Assembly (NCBI RefSeq): GCF_003460505.1
Contig: NZ_QTVG01000001.1
Location: forward strand, 248,001-312,000
Length of the DNA stretch: 64,000 nt
Direction: 5' to 3'
From: Eubacterium sp. AF36-5BH
GTDB lineage: Bacteria > Bacillota > Clostridia > Lachnospirales > Lachnospiraceae
Shown here: positions 42,357 to 49,964 of the stretch, piece by piece
Numbering within the stretch: position 1 is the stretch's first letter
Layout of the letters: each line of letters begins with the position of its first letter
Translations under genes and position numbers: made by a program
The notes under the pieces: model-generated
Told to the model about the DNA's origin: nothing
What the model saw: only the letters and a program-made list of their open reading frames with translations
Database searches by the model: none

Positions 42357-44792
42357 TTATTTAAGGCTTTCTTCAGCCTTTCTTAAACTATCATAGCCTT
42401 GCAATTTAGCTGTATTCTCTATGGTTAATTTTGCAAGGTTTTCATTTCTGTTATACAAGTCAATTATAAACTCAGCGTACATCTTAAGTAGCGTATCTGA
42501 ATATGTGAGTAATTCTCCTTTTAAATATGTTTCATAACTTGTGTCATATACAGAGTCTGTCTCACTTGTAATGTTTCTTGCCTGTGATGCAAGTTTTGGA
42601 TATTCTTTCGCAAAATCTTCCATCCACTGAACCTGTATTTCAGCAATTTGGGCTACTATGGCTCTTGTTTTGTCTGACTTTTCAGGAAAGTATTTAGCAA
42701 GCTCCTTGTATTCTTCAGGGCTTGTGCTTTCCATCATTCTGCCATATTTCTCGGTAATCATGTTCCAACCTTTTTGCTTGTTTTCCAGCCACAAATCTCT
42801 AATACACAAAAGCATGTCATCAGTCCATGTTAAATACTGGCTTTTTCTCATCAAATAAAAATATGGCCAATTATTCTGACATTCTGCTCTTCCACCCACA
42901 TTTTGAACTTTGTCAAAAGCCTCAAATTCCAGATGAATTATTTCGTCAATTAATTCTCCTCTGTTGTAATTTGCTTTTTCCATTATTAATGAAACATAAT
43001 CATTTAGGAAATTTGAATTAACACTTACTATTATTTTCTGAGATTTCAGTTCGTTAATAATAAGTCTTGCTATCTGTTCAATTACAACAGCCTTCTGATC
43101 ATTTTCATTTACTGAAGTATTGTTGTATTGATATTCATTCCACATTTCCCTTTGATCCGGCAGTCTTGCCAAATCATTAATCATTATTGCAAGTTCCGGT
43201 AAAATAGGCAACTTTTCTATTCCCTTAAAGAGCCATTTGTAGTATGGTGCATACTTTTTATTAAGAATATAAAGGCACTTCATTGTATGCTCCATAAACT
43301 GTCCAATGCACAAAGTCGCAGTTACATAGTCCTTTCGTCCCATAGACCTACCATAATTTACCTGACCTGTCTGTGCCATTGCAGATATTTCTCTTGCAAG
43401 TTTTACAAGTCTTGCTTTTTCAGGTTGTATCATAAAATGATTTCTTATATCTGTAAAAATTCCTAAATCATCTCTAAACACTTCGCCGTTTGTTACTGTG
43501 GCAAGCTTATAATCGTCTATGTTAATCCAATCTTCTACCTTTTCAGGGCTTTGTCTAAAGCCTGTGTACTTTTCATAGAAATCACCGATTAACTGTACGC
43601 CCACTCTTCCCTGTGCCATAAGAGTGTTAATTCTAGTAATTCCCATATATGTTGTTGGTAACTTATCATATTCTTCCTGTAACTGCTCACCAATTTCACT
43701 ATAAACAGTTTTTGTAACCCACATACAAAAGCCCGGTCCAAAATCATGGTCAATTGAATATTGGTCATCAAAGCCGAATCTTTCTGAGCCTTCACCAACA
43801 AAACCAACTGCTATTTTATCCTCATATTCAGGGAACTTTTCGTGTATCATTTTAGCTCCCACTTCTTCATAAAACTTTTTCGCCAGCTTCAGGCCTGAAA
43901 GATTTTCTTTCTCTATCTTTTCTTTTTTATCATTAATTTCTTCCTGTTTTATTTCCTCAGGATTTTCCTGCAACTTTTCTGTTTTTTCTGCCTGCTGTTT
44001 TTCGTAAGCTTCTTTTGCTTTTTCAAGGTTATCCTTTGTTATTTCATAGGCACTGCCCTGGCCCATATTTATTTCTATTTCAGGCAATGCTTCTTCATAC
44101 AACTTAATTGCGCCGGCATAATCTTCCTTCTTACATTTGACTGCTGCCATTGCAGATAATGCGGCACTATAATGAAAATTCTTAACTGTGTCTTTCTTAA
44201 AAATCTCCAACGCCTTATTTAAACATTCTTCAGCTTCCTGTATTTCTTCTATTTCAAGCAATGAAGCCCCAAGATTAGACAATGTTGTGGCAACTTCGAT
44301 TTCTGCTCCTGGAATTTTTTCTATAATGGCTAACGCCTTTTTCAAATGCTGGGCGGCCTTCTCGTAGTTTCCCATTTCCTGATAAAGCAGTGCTATATTG
44401 TTATTTAAACTTGCGAAACGATAATCTCCAGGCTCAATATTTTCTTCATAAATTGCGAAAGTCTCCATGTAATAATTAAGAGACTCTTCAAGCAAACCTG
44501 CTGCCCTATGAGCGTTTGCAATATTTTGAAGAGCTGTGGCATAATCCACTGTTCCCTCAATATTCATTTCTTTCATAAGACCAATGCATTGCTGGCACGC
44601 CTTTATGGACTTGTCATATTCACTTGTATCCCTATAAAATCCCATCATTTCATTTAAAATAGTAAACTGGGCTGACTTGTCTTCTTCTTCTGTAGCCTTG
44701 TCCATGCTTATGCGCAAAAAAGGCTCAACATCATTTATATTTTTTTCTTCAAATAGTCGGTCAAGTTCTTCAAGAAATCTATTAATATCCAT
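42357..44792 (-). CDS. TPR / DUF4037 / DUF4125 protein
   Basis: An 811-residue cytoplasmic protein. Residues 30-265 are tetratricopeptide repeats (ALQNIANAHRAAGLLEESL, NNIALLYQEMGNYEKAA). A Glu/Lys-rich linker of about 45 residues follows. The next domain carries GEGSERFGFDDQYSIDHDFG (about 334-353), the nucleotidyltransferase-like signature of DUF4037 (GS...DxxxSxDHD). The C-terminal half is DUF4125-like, helical, with EFEAFDKVQNVGGRAECQNNW. The gene starts 14 bp after znuB, so it probably shares the zinc operon transcript. A role in small-molecule or RNA nucleotidyl transfer is plausible but unproven. Confidence 0.85.
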   Translation of the reverse strand: MDINRFLEELDRLFEEKNINDVEPFLRISMDKATEEEDKSAQFTILNEMMGFYRDTSEYDKSIKACQQCIGLMKEMNIEGTVDYATALQNIANAHRAAGLLEESLNYYMETFAIYEENIEPGDYRFASLNNNIALLYQEMGNYEKAAQHLKKALAIIEKIPGAEIEVATTLSNLGASLLEIEEIQEAEECLNKALEIFKKDTVKNFHYSAALSAMAAVKCKKEDYAGAIKLYEEALPEIEINMGQGSAYEITKDNLEKAKEAYEKQQAEKTEKLQENPEEIKQEEINDKKEKIEKENLSGLKLAKKFYEEVGAKMIHEKFPEYEDKIAVGFVGEGSERFGFDDQYSIDHDFGPGFCMWVTKTVYSEIGEQLQEEYDKLPTTYMGITRINTLMAQGRVGVQLIGDFYEKYTGFRQSPEKVEDWINIDDYKLATVTNGEVFRDDLGIFTDIRNHFMIQPEKARLVKLAREISAMAQTGQVNYGRSMGRKDYVTATLCIGQFMEHTMKCLYILNKKYAPYYKWLFKGIEKLPILPELAIMINDLARLPDQREMWNEYQYNNTSVNENDQKAVVIEQIARLIINELKSQKIIVSVNSNFLNDYVSLIMEKANYNRGELIDEIIHLEFEAFDKVQNVGGRAECQNNWPYFYLMRKSQYLTWTDDMLLCIRDLWLENKQKGWNMITEKYGRMMESTSPEEYKELAKYFPEKSDKTRAIVAQIAEIQVQWMEDFAKEYPKLASQARNITSETDSVYDTSYETYLKGELLTYSDTLLKMYAEFIIDLYNRNENLAKLTIENTAKLQGYDSLRKAEESLK

Positions 44793-44806
44793 TTGTTTTC
44801 CTCCAA

Positions 44807-45625
44807 CTACATTGTTTTCACTTTTGCAACTATTGCAAAAATAATATACATAATCAAATTAGCAACTACAACGCTTGCACCTGCCGGTATTGAAAATCCG
44901 TAGGAACATATAAGTCCAATTGTAAAATTCACTACTGACAAAATTGCCGAACAGATAGTTACTGATTTAAAACTTTTAAAAATTCTCATTGATGTTAATG
45001 ATGGAAATACAATTAAACTTGATATAAGCATTGCCCCCATCATTTTAATTCCTACTACTATAGTAATAGCTGTGAATATAGAAATCAATGTATTATACAT
45101 TCCAACTTTTACACCTGTGGCTTTTGAAAAGTTTTCGTCAAAGGTTACAGCAAAAATCTTGTGATAGCATGCCACAAACATTATTATTACGATTACTGAT
45201 AATAAGCCGCTTACTACAACATCATCTTTTGACATTGCTAAAATGCTACCAAACATATAACTGTAAATATCTGTGCTTAATCCTGTTGTAAGTGATGTTA
45301 CGATTACACCAATTGCAAGTGACGAAGCCGATACCATGGCAATCGCCGCATCACTTCTCATTTTGCCGTTTTCTGCTAATCTTAAGAGCAAAAATGCTGC
45401 AACAATTACTACAGGAATAGCAAATTTAAGTGGTGCAATCCCACAGGCAATGGCAATTGATAATGCTCCAAAAGATACATGAGATAAGCCGTCACCAATC
45501 ATTGAATATCTTTTCAACACCAGACTAACTCCCAAAAGAGCTGCACATAATGAAACTAAAACGCCACCTAAAAATGCTCTCTGAATAAAATCATAAGATA
45601 ACATTTCACTAATCATTCTGTCCAC
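44807..45625 (-). CDS. znuB: Metal (zinc) ABC transporter permease, ZnuB-like
   Basis: A 272-residue membrane protein with eight or nine hydrophobic segments. FIQRAFLGGVLVSLCAALLGVSLVLKRYSMIGDGLSHVSFG is the hallmark opening of the ABC-3 metal permease family, and FSKATGVKVGMYN is the ATPase-contact loop. It overlaps znuC by 17 bp. The metal is inferred from the Fur/Zur-type regulator and His-rich binding protein. Confidence 0.93.
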   Translation of the reverse strand: MDRMISEMLSYDFIQRAFLGGVLVSLCAALLGVSLVLKRYSMIGDGLSHVSFGALSIAIACGIAPLKFAIPVVIVAAFLLLRLAENGKMRSDAAIAMVSASSLAIGVIVTSLTTGLSTDIYSYMFGSILAMSKDDVVVSGLLSVIVIIMFVACYHKIFAVTFDENFSKATGVKVGMYNTLISIFTAITIVVGIKMMGAMLISSLIVFPSLTSMRIFKSFKSVTICSAILSVVNFTIGLICSYGFSIPAGASVVVANLIMYIIFAIVAKVKTM

Positions 45626-46313
45626 CTCCTAAAAAAGAATCCGATATTTTTGACTTTTTGTATTCTTTGACAGTTCCAAAAAATTCCTTGCCCTGTTCTA
45701 AATGCAAAATATGTGATGCATAATTAAGGGCATTTTTTATGTCATGAGTAACCATTATAATAGTTACTCCTTCATTGTTCAACTTCTTGATTTCATCGTA
45801 CAAATCAATTGACGCACTTGGATCAAGACCTGTCACCGGCTCATCCAATATTAAAAGATTGTCTGTTGCGCACAATGCTCTTGCCAACAATACTCTTTGC
45901 TGCTGACCACCTGACAATTCTCTGTAGCATCTTTTTTTCAAACGAGCGATTCCTAATTTGTCCATGTTAGACAGCGCTTCTGCCTTTTCCTTCTTTGAAT
46001 AAAAAGGACTTTTATGCCCGCTATTTAAAAAGCCTGACAACACAACTTCCATAACACTTGCCGGGAAATCTTTTTGGGCTACAGTCTGCTGTGGTAAATA
46101 TCCTATTCCTTTTTTACTCTTGTCCAAATTAATTGTAATCTTTCCTAACAACGGCTTAATTAATCCTAGTAAAGTTTTTACAAGGGTACTCTTTCCTGCA
46201 CCGTTTTCACCAACAATACATAGGTAGTCCCCTTTCTTTATTTCAAAATTAATGTCCTTTGCCACTGTTTTGTTTTCGTAGCCTAACACTACATCTTTAA
46301 ACTGTAAAATCAT
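45609..46313 (-). CDS. znuC: Metal (zinc) ABC transporter ATPase, ZnuC-like
   Basis: A 234-residue ABC ATPase with Walker A GENGAGKST, signature LSGGQQQRV and Walker B LLILDEPVTGLD. The IGYLPQQ and VTHDIKNALNYASHILHLEQG stretches are typical of metal importers. Last 17 bp overlap znuB, so translation is coupled. Confidence 0.94.
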   Translation of the reverse strand: MILQFKDVVLGYENKTVAKDINFEIKKGDYLCIVGENGAGKSTLVKTLLGLIKPLLGKITINLDKSKKGIGYLPQQTVAQKDFPASVMEVVLSGFLNSGHKSPFYSKKEKAEALSNMDKLGIARLKKRCYRELSGGQQQRVLLARALCATDNLLILDEPVTGLDPSASIDLYDEIKKLNNEGVTIIMVTHDIKNALNYASHILHLEQGKEFFGTVKEYKKSKISDSFLGGGQND

Positions 46314-46418
46314 TGTTTCTCTCCATTTTGATATGAATAAAGGTTAATTAATTCAATAGTTTCTTTGCTACCTTTACATTTGCTTAACTCAATGTTTTCC
46401 TGAACTGCTTATTTTTAC

Positions 46419-47480
46419 TTAATTCAACGCTTTTTTAAGCACCTTAACATTTTCTTCCATTAAGCTTACATAAGTTACGCCATTCTTAAACTGATTAAAG
46501 GTAACATTGTGGCATGAATTAAACTGGTATTTCTTAGTTCCCGTATCATCGCAAATAGTATCTGCCATAGCAGTACTACTTAGTTCCAAATAAAAAATTC
46601 CTTTCACATCTGCCGCCTTAACCTTGTCAATTAAAAAAGCTACTGTTTTGGCACTAGGTTCTGTATCTCCACTACAGCCGGCAAAAGCTGCATAATATTT
46701 AAGACCATATTCTTTGGCAAAATATTTCAGTGGAAATTTATCTGCAAAAATTATTTCCTTATGCTTGGCACCGGCAACAACTTCTCTAAATTCCTTATCT
46801 ATTTTTTCAATCTTCTTAATGTAAGCTTTCGTATTATTCTGAAATTCAGCTTTATGCTCCGGCACTAGCTTGCATATTTCATCAGAAATCGCCTGAACGA
46901 GCAAAGCTGCCTGAACAGGTGAAGTCCAAATATGCTCGTCATATTCCTCGCTATGTTCATCTTCGCTGTGTTCATCTTCATCATGATTAGCTTCGTTATC
47001 TTCGCTGTGGTTATGCTCCTCTTCACTATGAGAATGTTCATCATGATCATGCTCATTTACAGCAAAAACTCCTTCACTTTCTTCCTCTGTTAAAAGCTTG
47101 TGGTCATCTATATAGTCCATCATTCGCATCGCTGTCTGATTCTTGTTGTCAAGAGATTTAAGCACCTCTTCCACCCAGTTTTCTATTGAGCCACCATTAT
47201 AAATAAACAAATCCGCCTTATTAATTGCCACAACATCTTTTGGCGTAGGTTCAAAAGAATGATCGTCCTGCCCCGGTGAAACCAAAAGTTCCAAATCTAT
47301 ATCTTTGACATCTCCGATTACGGCTCTTGCAAAGTCATAATACGGAAACAATGTAGTCATTATTGTTAACTTGGTATTCTTTTTGTTTTCTTTAGTATTA
47401 GTTGTGGTGTTGCAACCAACCATAGATACCATCAAAACAAAAATCAAAGCCAAGTCCACGATTTTTTTTACTAACTTCAT
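46419..47480 (-). CDS. znuA: Metal (zinc)-binding lipoprotein, ZnuA-like
   Basis: About 353 residues from the ATG at 47480, with AGAAGGAGC just before it. The frame reads back to 47552, but that part is a duplicated leader. The lipobox is VSMVGC. The cluster A-1 binding fold has FPYYDFARAVIGD, GQDDHSFEPTPKD (ligand His), IWTSPVQAA, FADKFPLKYFAKEYGLKYYAAFAGCSGDTEPS. A His/Glu/Asp-rich loop of about 45 residues (DEHSHSEEEHNHSED) between helices is the classic zinc-binding insert. Upstream neighbour is the Fur-family regulator. Confidence 0.93.
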   Translation of the reverse strand: MKLVKKIVDLALIFVLMVSMVGCNTTTNTKENKKNTKLTIMTTLFPYYDFARAVIGDVKDIDLELLVSPGQDDHSFEPTPKDVVAINKADLFIYNGGSIENWVEEVLKSLDNKNQTAMRMMDYIDDHKLLTEEESEGVFAVNEHDHDEHSHSEEEHNHSEDNEANHDEDEHSEDEHSEEYDEHIWTSPVQAALLVQAISDEICKLVPEHKAEFQNNTKAYIKKIEKIDKEFREVVAGAKHKEIIFADKFPLKYFAKEYGLKYYAAFAGCSGDTEPSAKTVAFLIDKVKAADVKGIFYLELSSTAMADTICDDTGTKKYQFNSCHNVTFNQFKNGVTYVSLMEENVKVLKKALN

Positions 47481-47572
47481 ATATGCTCCTTCTTGATTTT
47501 CATACAATTTAGTTTTCCCCATTCTTCGTATATGCTCCTTCTTGCTTTTCATACGATTTAGTTTTCCTCATC
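47475..47572 (-). repeat. Two 49-bp tandem units covering the znuA leader
   Basis: Units 47475-47523 and 47524-47572 are near-identical. Each holds the end-of-fur sequence GGGGAAAACTAAAT or GAGGAAAACTAAAT, then AGAAGGAGC, then the start position. The znuA-proximal unit has ATG at that position; the other has ACG. The znuA ribosome site is thus duplicated and one start codon lost. Confidence 0.8.
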
Positions 47573-47974
47573 CTTCATACAGCACTTGTCGCACTTACCA
47601 TAAAACACTGTCTTTCTTGGATTAATATTAAAATGATGGTCAGCATTCACATGATTATATAACTCTGCCAAATGATGACATGACATCTTCGTAACCTGTC
47701 CACACTTCTCACATTCAATATAGAAGCAATCCTGATTTTTGCCCTCTTCTACATACTGATAACAGGCTCCCTGCTGCTTCTCCACATTAATCCTTGCAAC
47801 AATGCCATCCTTTTCCATTTTGTCCAAGTGTCGGTAAATGGTCGTCAGCCCTACAGCACAACCTTTATCTTTTAAATATTTTTCTATATCTGTAACTGTT
47901 ACGTATTCTTTTTCCTGTAATTTCAAGCAATCTAAAATAGCAGATTGTTGTTTTGTTTTATATTTTCCTGCCAT
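47558..47974 (-). CDS. Fur-family metalloregulator (Zur-like)
   Basis: A 138-residue protein. The winged helix is in the first 80 residues (YVTVTDIEKYLKDKGCAVGLTTIYRHLDKM). The dimerisation domain has the structural zinc site from CEKC and a closing CDKC, and a His-rich sensory part (SCHHLAELYNHVNADHHFN). Such features fit Fur, Zur or PerR; the zinc-type operon that follows favours Zur. First gene of znuA-znuC-znuB. Its promoter is bracketed by two TGAAAA-N3-TTTTCA palindromes, which are probably its own operators. Confidence 0.92.
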   Translation of the reverse strand: MAGKYKTKQQSAILDCLKLQEKEYVTVTDIEKYLKDKGCAVGLTTIYRHLDKMEKDGIVARINVEKQQGACYQYVEEGKNQDCFYIECEKCGQVTKMSCHHLAELYNHVNADHHFNINPRKTVFYGKCDKCCMKDEEN

Positions 47975-47995
47975 ATTAACACTCCTTTACCAATT

Positions 47996-48010
47996 TGAAA
48001 ACTATTTTCA
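47996..48010. promoter_or_regulatory. Fur/Zur-type box 1
   Basis: TGAAAACTATTTTCA, a 15-bp palindrome (TGAAAA-N3-TTTTCA) just downstream of the fur-znu promoter's -10, near the expected start site. Its partner is at 48059-48073. Confidence 0.65.
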
Positions 48011-48023
48011 TTTTAGCCTCTTT

Positions 48024-48052
48024 ATTTTACTCTTGAGTCTATAAAAAGTCAA
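48024..48052 (-). promoter_or_regulatory. Promoter of the fur-znu operon
   Basis: Minus strand: -35 TTGACT (48047-48052), 17-bp spacer, -10 TAAAAT (48024-48029). It lies exactly between the two palindromes. Confidence 0.7.
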
Positions 48053-48058
48053 TGAATT

Positions 48059-48073
48059 TGAAAAAGATTTTCA
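48059..48073. promoter_or_regulatory. Fur/Zur-type box 2
   Basis: TGAAAAAGATTTTCA, same TGAAAA-N3-TTTTCA form as box 1 and 63 bp (six helical turns) from it. It lies just upstream of the fur-znu -35 and just upstream of a plus-strand -35, so it may affect both directions. Confidence 0.65.
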
Positions 48074-48075
48074 TT

Positions 48076-48104
48076 TTGTATTTTGTTTTATATTGTAATA
48101 TAAT
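48076..48104 (+). promoter_or_regulatory. Promoter of the divergent membrane protein gene
   Basis: -35 TTGTAT (48076-48081), 17-bp spacer, -10 TATAAT (48099-48104). A perfect 7-bp hairpin AATACTA/TAGTATT lies in the leader near 48131-48148. Confidence 0.6.
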
Positions 48105-48162
48105 ATTGTTATATTTTACGAAAGGACAATAATACTAAAAATAGTATTCTAGGACAACAACT

Positions 48163-48714
48163 ATGAAATTTGTAAGGTTAAGTTCAAATTTTCCTGTTAC
48201 TAAAGTGGAAAATAATTTGAAAAAAGCCAATTATTACAAAGATGGCGATGAAGCTTATACCCTATGGGATGTGGGTGATTTTGATAAAAACCAGTTAGGA
48301 ATCCATTTATCCTACAACAGTGATAAGAAAAAAATTGTTGCATATTATGAAGATGGCGTAGAGCACAAAAACTTTTTTGCACCAATTACAGAAGTTTTTA
48401 CAGGAAAGATTGTAGAAAAGGATGGCAAAACATCTGTTAAAGGAGTTATTCGTATGTCTCCTGTTTTTAATATTACTATTATTCTTTGCTACATTGCCAT
48501 CATTGGTTTATTTATCGGTCTTAAAGACCAACGTGCCAATATAGCAGTCATTGCTTGCGTATTTGTCGTTTATTTTATGTATGCCAAAAAAGCTTACAGA
48601 GACAACATGACAAAAATAGCAATGTTTTTAGGTTCCATTACAACCGGTACTCAAAAAATCAAAAAGGCAAACCCTAACAAGAAAAAAGGTAAATGGGCAG
48701 GCAAGCATTATTAG
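48163..48714 (+). CDS. Membrane protein of unknown function
   Basis: A 183-residue protein. The first 105 residues are a soluble domain of mixed fold (NFPVTKVENNLKKANYY to GKTSVKGVIRMS). Two hydrophobic segments lie at about 108-123 and 127-145, then a lysine-rich tail. I do not recognise the family. The divergent position and adjacent Zur-type box make metal-dependent control possible. Confidence 0.75.
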   Translation: MKFVRLSSNFPVTKVENNLKKANYYKDGDEAYTLWDVGDFDKNQLGIHLSYNSDKKKIVAYYEDGVEHKNFFAPITEVFTGKIVEKDGKTSVKGVIRMSPVFNITIILCYIAIIGLFIGLKDQRANIAVIACVFVVYFMYAKKAYRDNMTKIAMFLGSITTGTQKIKKANPNKKKGKWAGKHY

Positions 48715-48750
48715 AAAAAATTTATCTTTGATTTTTCTCAAATTCAAATA

Positions 48751-48794
48751 AAGCCCCGATGGTTAGATTAAAAATCCAACTAACGGGGTTTTAT
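48751..48794. terminator. Bidirectional terminator, membrane protein / HAD gene
   Basis: AAGCCCCG/CGGGGTTT stem with an inner GTTAGATT/AATCCAAC stem. T-rich tails lie on both strands; it separates convergent genes. Confidence 0.75.
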
Positions 48795-48850
48795 ATTTCC
48801 AAATCTTTGTTTCTCAGCACTCACGCAATTTTTACTAAGCATTAAAGAGC

Positions 48851-49669
48851 TTAAAGGAGCAGATATTTTTCAATTGCCTGCACACAACCATCATGGTCAC
48901 AGTCTTCAACTACTACATCTGCTATTTTTTTCACATTGTCATTAGCATTTCCCATTGCCACTGAGAGGCCTGCTCTTTTTAAAACATCTAAATCATTATC
49001 AGCATCGCCTACAGCAATTGCTTCATCTATTGATATGCCAAGATGCTCGCACAATTTCTGCAATCCCAAGCCTTTTGTTGTATTCTTAGCTGAAACTTCA
49101 AGGGAAGTTGTCTCTGCATTTGCTAACACAACGTCCAACCCTTCTATGGCTTTTCTTGTTTCTTCTCTGTCTTCACTACTTGTATGGTAAAGATTCAGTT
49201 TTGCAACCGGTTGTTTATTGTCATTGTAAAAATCAAGCATATTCTCTACTTTCACCGCCACTTCATTGAACATTGGCTTGTATATTCCCATGTGGAAATC
49301 TTCCATATGCTCATAATCTTTTTTCTGAACAATGGATTCTTTTGTAATCATTTGAGGCATAATGTCTTTATCCTTAATGTAATTTAAAATTTCGTCCATT
49401 ATCTCAACTGAAATTTCATTTGCATAAATATCTTTCTTTTCTTTTATGTCATAGACAATTGCTCCACTTGTCATAACCATATATCTCATTCTTGGAATTA
49501 ATTCTATATACTCTTCCAGTTCAGCTAACGCTCTACCTGTACATAAAATAACTTCTTTTCCCCCATCAAAAGCCTTATTGATTGCATCTAAAGTTTCTTT
49601 TCGTACTTTCTTTTGTGAGTTAAGAAGCGTGCCGTCCATATCAAAGGCTATCATTTTATATTTACGCAT
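48851..49669 (-). CDS. Cof-type HAD phosphatase
   Basis: About 272 residues from the ATG at 49669, which follows AGAAAGGAGC; the frame extends to 49735 without a site. HAD motifs: I, FDMDGTLLNS (residues 8-17); II, ILCTGR; III, KGLGLQKL lysine; IV, GDADNDLDVLKRAG. An inserted alpha/beta cap of type IIB lies between II and III. Known: Cof-type enzymes dephosphorylate sugar phosphates, flavin or PLP-type substrates; specificity cannot be told here. Confidence 0.93.
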   Translation of the reverse strand: MRKYKMIAFDMDGTLLNSQKKVRKETLDAINKAFDGGKEVILCTGRALAELEEYIELIPRMRYMVMTSGAIVYDIKEKKDIYANEISVEIMDEILNYIKDKDIMPQMITKESIVQKKDYEHMEDFHMGIYKPMFNEVAVKVENMLDFYNDNKQPVAKLNLYHTSSEDREETRKAIEGLDVVLANAETTSLEVSAKNTTKGLGLQKLCEHLGISIDEAIAVGDADNDLDVLKRAGLSVAMGNANDNVKKIADVVVEDCDHDGCVQAIEKYLLL

Positions 49670-49788
49670 AATTGTTTGCTCCTTTCTGTCCATTCTTGTA
49701 TAATTATACAATTTTGTCACAGATTTTAGCAACAAATTCTTCCTCTAAAAAGCCCGATATAAGTAGCTCATTTTCACTTATAACAGTG

Positions 49789-49845
49789 AAAAATCCTTAA
49801 GATTAAATACTTCTTATAAATGAAATATTAATCCTAAGGATTTTT
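49789..49845 (-). terminator. Terminator of proS
   Basis: Minus strand: an 11-bp stem AAAAATCCTTA/TAAGGATTTTT with a 35-nt loop that can pair further. A second perfect hairpin, TTTTCACT/AGTGAAAA, follows at 49771-49792. Confidence 0.6.
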
Positions 49846-49964
49846 AATTTAAGTTCTTTTTTAAATTCTATTTTTATTTTTGTTATAAAGCTTTGTTTTA
49901 GATTCTGTTTTGAATCTTATTCCAAAATTAATTTTTTTGAAATTTAATTTATTTAGCATTTCGA

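Noticed and set aside
47481..47552. Longer N-terminus of the ZnuA-like protein
   Set aside because: The added residues come from the duplicated leader; the lipoprotein signal starts at the ATG at 47480 with its own ribosome site.
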